Part shown: positions 1-9,121 of the stretch, in pieces
How the letters are laid out: the number at the start of each line of letters is the position of its first letter
How positions within the stretch are numbered: position 1 is the stretch's first letter
Assembly (NCBI GenBank): GCA_966211525.1
Contig: CBIHOZ010000009.1
Location: forward strand, 1-64,000
Length of the DNA: 64,000 bases
Reading direction: 5' to 3'
Source: Ohtaekwangia sp966211525
GTDB lineage: Bacteria > Bacteroidota > Bacteroidia > Cytophagales > Cyclobacteriaceae
Translations under genes and position numbers: made by a program
The notes under the pieces: generated by a model
Databases searched by the model: none
The model's input: the letters and a program-made list of their open reading frames with translations, nothing else
Told to the model about the DNA's origin: nothing

Positions 1-283
<283 letters not shown>

Positions 284-684
284 AATAATTCTTCGATAAA
301 TACTAAACCCATTGCTGAGTTTAACTTTATCGGGTTGTGATTCCATTACGTCTTCCGACCTTTTAATACAACCCCAATTGTTTGTCTGATTACCTGGACT
401 CTCTGTTTTTGTCCGATAGAGATTATCTATCTTTTCGCAGATTCATTCTTTCGAATTCGTCCGCGGGTCCGCTATCAATTATCATCCATTCAAAGAACTT
501 TTTAACTCCATCGGTAACTCGCGTCACCTTCTGTTAAGTGTGGTCTGCTCGTTCTCTCGAACACTTGCTTACCTCTTTACTTCTTTTGGCTTAACTTCCG
601 ATTTCATCTTCTTTCGATTTTCATCTTCCGTCTCACCGCTGTCAAACCTTCCGTTTTTCAGCCCCCTCTTTCGTTTTGGGAGTG

Positions 685-714
685 CAAAGGTAGTCGATTC
701 ATTCTACTTTGCAA
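685..714 (-). promoter_or_regulatory. rRNA operon promoter, proximal copy
   Basis: On the minus strand TTG (712-714) is followed by exactly 19 nt and then TACCTTTG (685-692). This fits the Bacteroidota primary-sigma consensus (-33 TTG-containing box, -7 TAnnTTTG). Transcription should start a few bases below 685, giving a leader of roughly 400 nt before 16S. The same box and spacing recur at 836-865 and before rpsT. Confidence 0.7.
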
Positions 715-835
715 CACCTTTCTGAAAAATTATTTTTTTATTTTTTCTCCAACCTCTCGATCAAAGTCAATCTTTCAGAAAAGATACTCTCAGCATTTCA
801 ACCTTCTTCTCACCCGCCTACTGCGATTGGGGATG

Positions 836-865
836 CAAAGGTAGAAGAAGGTTTTTGTGCTGCAA
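836..865 (-). promoter_or_regulatory. rRNA operon promoter, distal copy
   Basis: A second TTG (863-865), 19-nt spacer and TACCTTTG (836-843) on the minus strand, 151 bp upstream of the proximal copy and only about 30 bp below the purA stop codon. Tandem promoters are usual for rRNA operons. Confidence 0.68.
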
Positions 866-894
866 GGGGTGTTTAAAAAAAATTATGATTGTGT

Positions 895-2163
895 TTAGTT
901 TCTGTGAATTGTTTCGGTGCGATCAGGACCTACCGATACCAATGTTATAGGAACCTGCAATTCAGTTTCGAGAAACTTTATATAGTCATTTAACTCGGAA
1001 GGCAAACTTTCTTTTGATTTACGCAGATCAGAATTCCACCCTTTTAATTCAGTATAAATCGGTAAAATTTTTTCATTTACTTGTTCGTACGGTATCATAT
1101 CGGTGATTGTACCATCTTTCAACTGATATTTTGTACAAACTTTTATCGAAGAAAATATACTGAGTACATCTGCCTTCATCATCAGCAGTTGTGTAACTCC
1201 GTTGATCATGATGGAATATTTTAACGAAGGCAAATCAATCCAACCACATCTGCGTGGTCTTCCGGTAGTAGAACCAAATTCATTTCCTTCCTTACGCATC
1301 AACTCACCTTGATCATCCAAGAGCTCCGTTGGGAACGGACCACTGCCTACGCGTGTGCTATAGGCTTTAAATATACCATATACCTCACCTATATTTCGTG
1401 GCGCTATACCAAGTCCGGTACACGCACCTGCCGTAACAGTATTAGAACTTGTTACAAACGGATAACTACCAAAGTCTATATCCAGCAATGCACCCTGTGC
1501 TCCTTCAGCCAGAATACTTGCGCCTTCTTTTAATTCTTTATTCAGAAAATACTCACTATCAACCAGGTTAAATTCTTTCAGGAAATTTACTGCATCCAAA
1601 AACTGTGCTTCCAATTCGCTCCAGTTGAATTCAACCTGATGCTCCTTCAATATTTTGAAGTGTATATCGGTAAGTTTTTTTAGTCTGTCTTTAAAATTAT
1701 CAGCAAGAATATCTCCTACACGTAAACCTTGTCTGCCGATTTTATCCTGGTATGTAGGACCGATACCTTTTAATGTCGATCCAATTTTATTATCACCTTT
1801 TGCTTTTTCGTACGCTGCGTCCAGTAGCCTGTGCGTTGGCAGGATCAGCGTGGCCTTTTTAGAGATAAAAAGATTTTTCTTTGTATTGAGATTGTATTTG
1901 GCAAGTTTCTCGATCTCTGTTCTGAAAATAACCGGATCAAGTACAACGCCATTACCAATAACGTTTCGGGTAGTTTCGCGGAAAATGCCAGAAGGTATCT
2001 GGTGAAGAACGTGTTTTATACCATCAAACTCCAGCGTATGACCAGCGTTTGGTCCTCCCTGAAATCTAGCCACCACATCATACTTTGGCGCTAATACGTC
2101 CACAATCTTTCCTTTACCTTCATCGCCCCATTGAAGGCCCAATAAAACATCTACCTTAGACAT
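895..2163 (-). CDS. purA: adenylosuccinate synthase
   Basis: Catalyses GTP-dependent condensation of IMP with aspartate to adenylosuccinate, the first committed step to AMP, in the cytosol. The 422-residue length is normal for the family. The N-terminal GTP/IMP loop GDEGKGK is at residues 13-19, with the presumed catalytic acid Asp14 and His42 in NAGHT. The GPTYQDKIGRQGLR segment is also typical. It is the last gene of a minus-strand run after relA/spoT, fur and a STAS gene, 24 bp below the STAS gene. Because PurA is a known target of inhibition by (p)ppGpp in other bacteria, sharing an operon with the (p)ppGpp enzyme is noteworthy. Confidence 0.97.
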   Translation of the reverse strand: MSKVDVLLGLQWGDEGKGKIVDVLAPKYDVVARFQGGPNAGHTLEFDGIKHVLHQIPSGIFRETTRNVIGNGVVLDPVIFRTEIEKLAKYNLNTKKNLFISKKATLILPTHRLLDAAYEKAKGDNKIGSTLKGIGPTYQDKIGRQGLRVGDILADNFKDRLKKLTDIHFKILKEHQVEFNWSELEAQFLDAVNFLKEFNLVDSEYFLNKELKEGASILAEGAQGALLDIDFGSYPFVTSSNTVTAGACTGLGIAPRNIGEVYGIFKAYSTRVGSGPFPTELLDDQGELMRKEGNEFGSTTGRPRRCGWIDLPSLKYSIMINGVTQLLMMKADVLSIFSSIKVCTKYQLKDGTITDMIPYEQVNEKILPIYTELKGWNSDLRKSKESLPSELNDYIKFLETELQVPITLVSVGPDRTETIHRN

Positions 2164-2187
2164 TCGTGAAAATCTTATTAATAAAAA

Positions 2188-2517
2188 TTATTTAACTACT
2201 TCTGTTTCAGATTGAATAATCTGGAAAATCGCGTTCAGCTTGGTGATGACCAATAATTTCTGAACGCTTTCGGAAGGACGCATCAGATAAACTTCTCCTC
2301 CCTTGTTTCTGAACTTTGTCAGTATAGTGATCAACACACCTATGCCGCTACTGTTTATATAGCGCAGTTCTGATATATCGACAATACAAGTCAGTGCCTT
2401 TGCCTGTATAGCATTGGTTACTATTTCGATAACAGCAGCTCCGTTATCTTCACCGATCAAATCTCCTGAAAGGTTGAGCAACAACCGGTTGTCTTGAATT
2501 GTATGTGTAAAGTTCAT
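2188..2517 (-). CDS. STAS-domain anti-sigma factor antagonist
   Basis: A 109-residue single STAS domain of the SpoIIAA/RsbV type. Such proteins bind anti-sigma kinases and are switched off by phosphorylation of a serine just before a glycine. Here the motif RYINSSGIG puts that serine at residue 57. Beta-strand LLLNLSGDL and helix segments follow the family order. No kinase or phosphatase partner is encoded in the window. It sits 3 bp below fur and 24 bp above purA, so it is almost certainly co-transcribed with both. The role as antagonist is from family knowledge; the sigma pathway is unknown. Confidence 0.85.
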   Translation of the reverse strand: MNFTHTIQDNRLLLNLSGDLIGEDNGAAVIEIVTNAIQAKALTCIVDISELRYINSSGIGVLITILTKFRNKGGEVYLMRPSESVQKLLVITKLNAIFQIIQSETEVVK

Positions 2518-2520
2518 AAG

Positions 2521-2994
2521 TTAGTTCGATGCAGCAATTTTGTTTTCGCAGTTCTGCTTTGTGCAGGATGCATATAGAATCAAGGAATGATGCATAACAT
2601 TGAAGTGCAGAATTTCTTCTACCGTGTTCTGAATGTTTTGAATACGCGGATCGCAGAACTCAATCACCTTGTGACACTCTGTGCAAATGAGGTGATCATG
2701 TTGTTTATAGCCATACGATTTTTCGTATTGTGCCAGGTTTTTACCAAACTGATGTTTACTCACCAGGTCGCACTCTACGAGAAGATCCAACGTATTATAT
2801 ACAGTAGCACGACTAACCCGGTAATTTTTATTTTTCATACTGATATAGAGCGACTCTACATCAAAATGACCATCGCGTGAATAAATCTCTTCCAGGATCG
2901 CGTAGCGTTCCGGAGTTTTTCGCAGCTCCTTGTTTTCGAGGTATGCTGTGAAAATCTTTTTTACTTCTTCGTATAATTTCGGATTGAGTGCCAT
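2521..2994 (-). CDS. Fur-family transcriptional regulator
   Basis: A 157-residue metal-dependent repressor. The winged-helix recognition region SRATVYNTLDLL spans residues 61-72. A metal/dimerisation half contains HDH (99-101), the CTEC pair (Cys104, Cys107) and a second cysteine pair near the end (Cys144, Cys149), which indicates a structural Zn(Cys)4 site as in Fur/PerR/Zur. Residues seen do not separate an iron sensor from a peroxide sensor, so no symbol is given. A TATCTTTG box on the minus strand (3006-3013) lies 12 bp above the start codon and could be a promoter internal to the relA-purA run, but its -33 half is poor. Confidence 0.9.
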   Translation of the reverse strand: MALNPKLYEEVKKIFTAYLENKELRKTPERYAILEEIYSRDGHFDVESLYISMKNKNYRVSRATVYNTLDLLVECDLVSKHQFGKNLAQYEKSYGYKQHDHLICTECHKVIEFCDPRIQNIQNTVEEILHFNVMHHSLILYASCTKQNCENKIAASN

Positions 2995-3048
2995 GAATTA
3001 ACGGGCAAAGATAATCAGGTTTGTAAGATTTGCACTACTTCTTGATAA

Positions 3049-5262
3049 TCACTCTTTTGAGTCGAAACGGCTCACTTTTACAACGCCTTCCACGCTGCGC
3101 AGCTTTTCGATCAATTGTTCTAAATGACGGGTGTCATTAACATATAGCATAATCTCACCTTCAAAAATTCCTGAATCGGTATGAATAGACATGGAACTCA
3201 TGTTCACTTTCAATTCTTCTGAAATGATTTTTGAAACATCGTTGATGAGTCCTACGCGATCGGTTCCCCTGATTTTTAATCCCGTAAGGAAAGCAACTTC
3301 ATGTTGAGAAGTCCACTTAGCTTTTACCACGCGATTGCCATGGTGCGAGAGTAATTCCGGTGCGTTGGGACAATTGGTACGGTGAATTTTTATTCCTTCA
3401 CTCACTGTAACAAAGCCAAACACATCGTCACCGGGTATAGGTGTGCAACATTTGGCAAGCTTGTAATCAACAACATCCATGTCCTCACCTACCAGGAGAA
3501 TATCCTCATAGCGTCCTTTTATCTTGGTGATTTCCTGCTCGATAGCTTTTGCATCTGCCGGAGCATTCGGACGATTCTTTAATGGTGATGTTGGTTTATT
3601 CTCAACAAATTTCTTCAGGTCGGCCGCTGTAATGAAACCACGACCAACACGATAGTATAATTCAAAATTGGCCTGCACTTTAAAATGCTCGCGCATTTGT
3701 TCGAGTAATTGCTGCGTTGGCTCTTCTTTTAATTGTCTGAGTTTTCGAAGTAAAATTTCTTTTCCTTCCTCAGCAGATTTTTTCTTGTCTTCTTTTAATT
3801 CGTCCTTTATTCTTGACTTTGCTTTGGAGCTTACTACAAAGCGTAGCCAGTCTTCGTGAGGTTTTTGTTTGGCTGATGTGAGAATCTCGATCTGATCACC
3901 ATTCTTCAACACATAATTTATAGGAACAAGCTTATTATTGACTTTGGCACCTATACATTTAGAACCCACTTGCGTGTGAATCTCAAAAGCAAAATCAAGT
4001 GCCGTAGCACCGTAAGGCAATGTTTTTAAGTCTCCTTTTGGAGTAAATACAAATACTTCTTCACTGAACAGATTTCCGCGGAAGTCGTCTACGAAATCAA
4101 GTGCCGAATGATTATTCTGTTCGAGCAGGTCGCGTACGCGTGCCAGCCATTTCTCAAGATTCGATTCTGCTGTAGTGTTCGTGTCTTTATATTTCCAGTG
4201 TGCAGCATAACCTTTCTCGGCGATTTCATCCATACGCTTGCTTCGGATTTGAACTTCAACCCATTGACCATTCTTGGCCATTACGGTTGTGTGCAGTGAC
4301 TCATAGCCATTTGATTTTGGCGTACTGATCCAGTCTCGAAGACGATCAGGGTTGGGAGTATAGTAATCAGTAACAATGGAGTATACCTGCCAGCAAAGTG
4401 CTTTCTCATGCTCCATGGTTGTATCCAGGATGATACGAATGGCAAAAAGATCAAACACTTCTTCGAAGGGAATGTTTTGCTTGCGCATTTTATTCCAGAT
4501 GGAGTGAATCGATTTTGGTCTGCCTTTAATTTCATATTCAATACCCAGCTTATCCAGTTCCTCTTTAATAGGAATCATAAACTGTTTAATGAATTTATTA
4601 CGGGCAGCTTTGGTAGCATCGATCTTTTGCGCGATCGAACTATATATAGGCCTGTCGGTAAAGCGCAGGTATAAATCTTCGAGCTCTGTTTTAATCGCGT
4701 TAAGGCCCAGGCGGTGCGCCAGCGGTGCATAGAGATATATAGTTTCGTTGGCGACCTTAAGCTGTTTATTGCGCGGCATGCTGTCGAGCGTGCGCATATT
4801 ATGCAGACGATCAGCAAGTTTGATCAGAATAACGCGCACATCTTCCGATAGCGTGAACAACATTTTACGGAAGTTCTCGGCTTGCTGGGATGTTCCGTAT
4901 TCAAATACACCACGGATTTTAGTAAGACCGTCAATAATGCGGGCTATTTTTTTTCCGAACATCCGCTCGATGTCGGTGAGCTCGATGTCAGTATCCTCCA
5001 CTACATCGTGCATGAGTGCAGAAATAATGGAAGTTGTACCGAGACCGATTTCCTCCACGCATATTTCTGCTACGGCCAGTGGATGAAAAATAAATGGTTC
5101 ACCAGATTTTCTGCGCATGTCTTTGTGCGCATCCAGCGAAAGCGTAAAAGCTTTCTTTATCAGTTTAGCATCACCGTCTTTTAAGATCGGTTTTGCCTTG
5201 CGTAGTAATCTCCTATATCGACTAATGATCTCTTTTTTCTCCTGCTCGGCATCGATTACCAT
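3049..5262 (-). CDS. bifunctional (p)ppGpp synthetase/hydrolase (RelA/SpoT)
   Basis: A 737-residue long RSH enzyme that makes and degrades the stringent-response alarmone. In order: an HD hydrolase domain with intact His60 and HD pair (85-86, in HDVVED), a synthetase domain (about 255-380, PKSNGYESLHTTV and EVQIRSKRMDEIAEKG), TGS (about 400-465), a zinc-finger-like KLAKCCTPIPGDD segment, and a C-terminal ACT domain. The intact HD residues imply hydrolase activity is kept, so this is probably the main RSH enzyme. It heads the run to fur, STAS and purA with a 54-bp gap to fur. Confidence 0.95.
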   Translation of the reverse strand: MVIDAEQEKKEIISRYRRLLRKAKPILKDGDAKLIKKAFTLSLDAHKDMRRKSGEPFIFHPLAVAEICVEEIGLGTTSIISALMHDVVEDTDIELTDIERMFGKKIARIIDGLTKIRGVFEYGTSQQAENFRKMLFTLSEDVRVILIKLADRLHNMRTLDSMPRNKQLKVANETIYLYAPLAHRLGLNAIKTELEDLYLRFTDRPIYSSIAQKIDATKAARNKFIKQFMIPIKEELDKLGIEYEIKGRPKSIHSIWNKMRKQNIPFEEVFDLFAIRIILDTTMEHEKALCWQVYSIVTDYYTPNPDRLRDWISTPKSNGYESLHTTVMAKNGQWVEVQIRSKRMDEIAEKGYAAHWKYKDTNTTAESNLEKWLARVRDLLEQNNHSALDFVDDFRGNLFSEEVFVFTPKGDLKTLPYGATALDFAFEIHTQVGSKCIGAKVNNKLVPINYVLKNGDQIEILTSAKQKPHEDWLRFVVSSKAKSRIKDELKEDKKKSAEEGKEILLRKLRQLKEEPTQQLLEQMREHFKVQANFELYYRVGRGFITAADLKKFVENKPTSPLKNRPNAPADAKAIEQEITKIKGRYEDILLVGEDMDVVDYKLAKCCTPIPGDDVFGFVTVSEGIKIHRTNCPNAPELLSHHGNRVVKAKWTSQHEVAFLTGLKIRGTDRVGLINDVSKIISEELKVNMSSMSIHTDSGIFEGEIMLYVNDTRHLEQLIEKLRSVEGVVKVSRFDSKE

Positions 5263-5383
5263 CTTGAGTATCTATATTTTTAGCGGAATTTTGCGGTTTT
5301 TGACCACAATTCCCGAAGTTTTTGAATTAAAATCGTAAACTATTCTTTATTTCTGAATATTCTATAAATTTGCGCCTCCAATT

Positions 5384-5468
5384 CCGGATGTGGCGTAATT
5401 GGTAGCCGTGCCAGACTTAGGATCTGGTGCCGCAAGGCGTGGGGGTTCGAGTCCCTCCATCCGGACCA
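5384..5468 (+). tRNA. tRNA-Leu (anticodon TAG)
   Basis: An 85-nt class II tRNA. The acceptor stem pairs CCGGATG (5384-5390) with CATCCGG (5458-5464), followed by discriminator A and an encoded CCA. The anticodon stem-loop CCAGA-CTTAGGA-TCTGG presents TAG, which reads CUA/CUN leucine codons. A long variable arm and the T-arm GGGGGTTCGAGTCCCTC are present. A TAAATTTG box 12 bp upstream may be the -7 element, but the -33 part is weak. Trigger factor follows 80 bp later. Confidence 0.96.
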
Positions 5469-5548
5469 TCTAACCCTCTATGTTCGTAACAACACACGGG
5501 CATTGAGGGTTTCTGGTTTCTTAGGTAAACAATCAAAAGTTATAAGCT

Positions 5549-6895
5549 TTGGAAATAACACTGAACAAAAAGAACAACACTGAAGGTGTAATTAAAATTA
5601 AATTAACCGAAGGTGATTATCAACCCCACGTTGAAGAAAAAGTAAAAGATTATTCGCGCAAAGCGAACATCAAAGGCTTTCGTCAGGGTAAAGTTCCCAG
5701 TGGTGTAATCAAAAAAATGTTCGGCAAATCTATCCTTGTAGATGAGATCAACCATCTGCTGTCACACAAGCTTTCTGATTATATTAAAGATAACCAGATA
5801 AAGATTCTGGGTGATCCTCTTCCTAACCAGGAGAAAGCAAAGCAAATTGATTGGGATACTCAGAAAGATTTCGAGTTTGAATACCAGATTGGTATGGTAG
5901 ACGATTTTACTTACGAAGTTTCTTCGAAAGTAAAAGTAAAATCATACCCGATTGAGGTTGATAAGAATACTATCGATGAAACCCTTACCGACCTGAAGAA
6001 GCGTTTCGGTAAAGTAAGCGATCCTGAAACATCAGAAGCTGATGATAACCTCTTCGGTGAACTGCGTGCTAAAGAAGGCGACTTTAAAAAAGAACACGCT
6101 TTCATTGCTATTGAGAAAGTTGAAAAGAAAGAGCAGAAGAAATTCCTCGGCCTGAAGAAAGACGAAGAAGTTGAATTTGAAGTAAGCAAGATCTTTTCAG
6201 AAGATGCACAGGTAGCACAATTACTCGGCGTGTCTGACGAAGAAGCGAAAGCTGCCAAAGGAAAGTATATCTTCAAAGTAGCAAACATCAGCCGTGTAGA
6301 ACCTGCTGCTGTTAACACCGAGCTGTTCGATCGCGTATTTGGTAAAGACGTTGTTAAAACTGAAGAAGAGTTTATCACCAAGGTAAAAGAAACAATCTCA
6401 GAAAACTACAAGCGCGAGTCAGAGCATTTCCTGGATCATAATATCGAAGACTATTTTATATCCAATACTTCTATCAATCTGCCTGATGACTTCCTGAAAT
6501 CATGGTTACTGTCAAGCAGCAATGGTGAGGTAACAGAAGAAGTTCTCAACAAAGAATTCGAACACTATAAAAGAGGTTTGAAGTGGGATCTTGTGAAGAA
6601 CCGCATCGCTGACGATAACAAGATTACTGTTGAAGCCGAAGAAGTTCGTAACAAGGCAAAAGAATTGATCGCAGCGCAATTTGGCGGTTCAGCTTTTGTT
6701 GAACAATTAGGCGACCGCCTGGATGGTATTGCAGACAACTATCTTCAAAATGAAAACGGTCAGAACTTTATGCGTTTGTACAACCAGTTACGTGGCGATA
6801 AAATTCTGAAGTTCATTAAGGATAACATCACGGTTGAAGAGAAAAAAGTATCGGTTGAGGAGTTCAAGAAAATTGTAGCTGAACACAAACACTAG
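5549..6895 (+). CDS. tig: trigger factor, ribosome-associated chaperone
   Basis: Binds nascent chains at the ribosome exit tunnel. The 448 residues match Bacteroidota trigger factors: an N-terminal ribosome-binding domain with GFRQGKVPSGVIKKMFGKS (about 44-62), a reduced central domain, and a long charged helical C-terminal arm. The start is TTG; no in-frame ATG lies near it, and the N-terminus MEITLNKKNNTEGVIKIKL is what the family has, so TTG is the best start. TATA tetramers, common in neighbours, are absent from a 240-bp sample (5941-6180), probably reflecting codon choice of a highly expressed gene. Confidence 0.95.
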   Translation: MEITLNKKNNTEGVIKIKLTEGDYQPHVEEKVKDYSRKANIKGFRQGKVPSGVIKKMFGKSILVDEINHLLSHKLSDYIKDNQIKILGDPLPNQEKAKQIDWDTQKDFEFEYQIGMVDDFTYEVSSKVKVKSYPIEVDKNTIDETLTDLKKRFGKVSDPETSEADDNLFGELRAKEGDFKKEHAFIAIEKVEKKEQKKFLGLKKDEEVEFEVSKIFSEDAQVAQLLGVSDEEAKAAKGKYIFKVANISRVEPAAVNTELFDRVFGKDVVKTEEEFITKVKETISENYKRESEHFLDHNIEDYFISNTSINLPDDFLKSWLLSSSNGEVTEEVLNKEFEHYKRGLKWDLVKNRIADDNKITVEAEEVRNKAKELIAAQFGGSAFVEQLGDRLDGIADNYLQNENGQNFMRLYNQLRGDKILKFIKDNITVEEKKVSVEEFKKIVAEHKH

Positions 6896-6949
6896 TATTT
6901 CAACAGCCGGCATTACGGCTGAACAATAAAGTATTCGCATTTTTCGTCA

Positions 6950-6995
6950 ATGGTTTTAGTTCGTGAAGTGATCCGGACTAAAACCATTTTCTTTT
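6950..6995 (+). terminator. Rho-independent terminator after tig
   Basis: An 11-bp perfect stem, ATGGTTTTAGT (6950-6960) with ACTAAAACCAT (6977-6987), followed by TTTCTTTTT. It lies between tig and clpP, with a smaller hairpin (CAGCCGGCATTACGGCTG) just before it. Confidence 0.8.
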
Positions 6996-7092
6996 TAAAT
7001 GGGTTTAAGAACGAAAGGGTTGGAATTTTGAACTTGGATGGCTAAGATTACCATTATTTCAATCCTCACTAAAGTAATTATCCTTTTATTAT

Positions 7093-7767
7093 ATGCATTA
7101 TAACAATGAATTCAGAAAGTATGCCGTACATCACCTGGGCATGAGCGGCAATACAGTTGACAGTTACGCGCAGCAAATCCAGAACATGACTCAGTATGTT
7201 ATAGAAGAACGTCCTGGAAACTTTCGTGCAATTGATGTATTCACACGCCTTATCTCTGACCGTATTATTTTCCTGGGAATGGGTATTGATGACCAGATCG
7301 CTAACCTGATCACGGCTCAATTACTTTTCCTCGAGTCTTCCGATCCTAAAAAAGATATCATCATGTATATCAACAGTCCGGGCGGATCTGTATATGCCGG
7401 CCTTGGTATCTATGACACGATGCAATATATAAACCCGGATGTTGCCACGATCTGCACAGGATTGGCTGCTTCCATGGGTGCAGTATTGCTTACTGCGGGC
7501 GCGGCTAAAAAGAGATCAGCGCTGGTACACGCACGTGTGATGATTCACCAGCCGATGAGCGGTATGCAAGGACAAGCTTCTGATATGGAAATATCGCTGA
7601 AACAGACGCTTGAGGTTAAAAAAGATCTTTACAACATTCTGGCCAAGCATAGCGGTGCCAAGTACGAGAAGATTGAAAAAGATTCTGATCGCGACTACTG
7701 GATGCGCGCTGCTGAAGCCAAAGAATATGGATTAATAGACGAAGTACTGGAACGTAAGAAAATCTAA
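7093..7767 (+). CDS. clpP: ATP-dependent Clp protease proteolytic subunit
   Basis: Serine peptidase that forms the tetradecameric barrel used by ClpX. It is 224 residues with the full catalytic triad: Ser127 in GLAASMGA, His152 in MIHQP and Asp201 in DSDRD. The oxyanion region NSPGGSV is at 94-100. About 30 residues precede the first conserved block, consistent with a propeptide removed on maturation. It is followed by clpX after a 93-bp gap with a strong hairpin. Confidence 0.97.
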   Translation: MHYNNEFRKYAVHHLGMSGNTVDSYAQQIQNMTQYVIEERPGNFRAIDVFTRLISDRIIFLGMGIDDQIANLITAQLLFLESSDPKKDIIMYINSPGGSVYAGLGIYDTMQYINPDVATICTGLAASMGAVLLTAGAAKKRSALVHARVMIHQPMSGMQGQASDMEISLKQTLEVKKDLYNILAKHSGAKYEKIEKDSDRDYWMRAAEAKEYGLIDEVLERKKI

Positions 7768-7791
7768 CTTTTCCGCACGATTTCCATCCAA

Positions 7792-7838
7792 CCGATGTTC
7801 AGAATATTCAGTACCTTTGAGGTTGTTCTGAGCATCGG
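7792..7838 (+). promoter_or_regulatory. clpP-clpX intergenic hairpin (terminator or attenuator)
   Basis: A 13-bp stem, CCGATGTTCAGAA (7792-7804) with TTCTGAGCATCGG (7826-7838), has one T-G wobble and a 21-nt loop, and is followed by TTTTCAATTTT. It ends 22 bp before the clpX start codon. It could end clpP transcripts partially and so set the ClpP:ClpX ratio. The loop carries a TACCTTTG string that looks like a -7 box but has no -33 partner. Confidence 0.6.
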
Positions 7839-7860
7839 TTTTCAATTTTAAAAATAATTT

Positions 7861-9096
7861 ATGGCTGAAGTTACCTGTTCGTTTTGTGGAAGAAGTAAGA
7901 AGGATGTAGACCTGATGATTTCAGGTATACACGCACACATCTGTGATAAATGTGTAACCCAGGCCAATCAAATTCTTAGCGAGGAAAAGAAAAGTAAAAC
8001 AGAGGCCGGCTTCTCTCCTAATTTTAAGCTGGTTAAACCCCGCGAGATCAAAAAATTCCTGGATGAATATGTGATCGGACAAGACGAAGCTAAAAAAGTA
8101 ATGTCCGTTGCAGTATATAATCACTACAAGCGCTTAATGCAGCGCAAGCTGGATAGTGATGTAACGATCGAAAAATCAAACATCATTATGGTAGGTGAAA
8201 CCGGAACCGGAAAAACTTACCTCGCCCGTACGCTGGCTAAAATTCTTCAGGTTCCTTTTTGTATTGCCGATGCTACAGTGCTTACCGAAGCCGGTTACGT
8301 TGGTGAAGATGTTGAAAGTATATTAACACGTCTTCTGCAGGCTGCAGACTATAATGTTGAAGCTGCCGAGCGTGGTATAGTATATATTGATGAGATTGAT
8401 AAGATAGCCCGCAAATCTGATAACCCTTCTATTACCCGAGATGTTAGCGGTGAAGGTGTACAGCAGGCGCTTCTTAAACTGTTAGAAGGTACGGCAGTAA
8501 ACGTTCCTCCTCAGGGTGGACGTAAACATCCGGATCAGAAAATGATCACGGTAAATACTGAAAATATACTTTTCATCTGCGGTGGTGCATTTGAAGGTAT
8601 ATCCCGATTTATTGGTAACCGCTTGAATACTCGTCCGCTGGGATTTGTTGCCGGCCATGATGGTTTACATCCCGGTGAGATCGATAAGGATAACCTCTTA
8701 AAATTCATAACAGCCCAGGATCTGAAAAGCTTCGGGCTTATTCCTGAATTGATCGGTCGTTTGCCAGTTGTTTCATTCCTCAACCCCCTTGATCGCGAAA
8801 CGCTTCAAAGAATTCTTACCGAGCCAAAGAATGCGCTCATCAAACAGTATAAAAAGCTGTTTGAAATGGAAGAGATTCAGGTTGAATTCAAAGAAGGTGC
8901 CGTGGACTTTATCGTTGAAAAAGCGATGGAGTATAAATTAGGTGCGCGCGGTTTACGTGGTATCTGTGAAGCGATCATTAACGATGCCATGTTCGAATTA
9001 CCATCTGAAAAGAATACCGACAGACTGGTTATTACACGCGCTTACGCGGAAGAAAAATTCAGTAAGTCACAATACAGCAAACTAAAAGTTGCTTAA
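7861..9096 (+). CDS. clpX: ATP-dependent Clp protease ATP-binding subunit
   Basis: AAA+ unfoldase that feeds substrates to ClpP. It is 411 residues: an N-terminal C4 zinc-binding domain (Cys6, Cys9, Cys28, Cys31), Walker A GETGTGKT (112-119), Walker B IVYIDEIDK, an LGF tripeptide in RPLGFVAGHDG suited to docking in ClpP pockets, and sensor II in GARGLRGICE. All functional elements are intact. It is probably expressed with clpP and possibly from its own promoter. Confidence 0.97.
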   Translation: MAEVTCSFCGRSKKDVDLMISGIHAHICDKCVTQANQILSEEKKSKTEAGFSPNFKLVKPREIKKFLDEYVIGQDEAKKVMSVAVYNHYKRLMQRKLDSDVTIEKSNIIMVGETGTGKTYLARTLAKILQVPFCIADATVLTEAGYVGEDVESILTRLLQAADYNVEAAERGIVYIDEIDKIARKSDNPSITRDVSGEGVQQALLKLLEGTAVNVPPQGGRKHPDQKMITVNTENILFICGGAFEGISRFIGNRLNTRPLGFVAGHDGLHPGEIDKDNLLKFITAQDLKSFGLIPELIGRLPVVSFLNPLDRETLQRILTEPKNALIKQYKKLFEMEEIQVEFKEGAVDFIVEKAMEYKLGARGLRGICEAIINDAMFELPSEKNTDRLVITRAYAEEKFSKSQYSKLKVA

Positions 9097-9121
9097 GTAA
9101 AATATACCGATGGTGAGATGT

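Larger units (their letters stand above)
284..894 (-). other. rRNA leader and promoter region, no protein gene
   Basis: Roughly 610 bp separate the purA stop codon from the 16S 5' end. The stretch holds two tandem promoter motifs (listed separately) and an AT- and pyrimidine-rich leader that would be transcribed ahead of 16S and removed by processing. Open frames here have no protein-like character. No convincing hairpin-plus-T terminator lies between purA and the upstream promoter; there is only an eight-T run on the minus strand, so purA read-through into the rRNA operon is possible. Confidence 0.7.
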
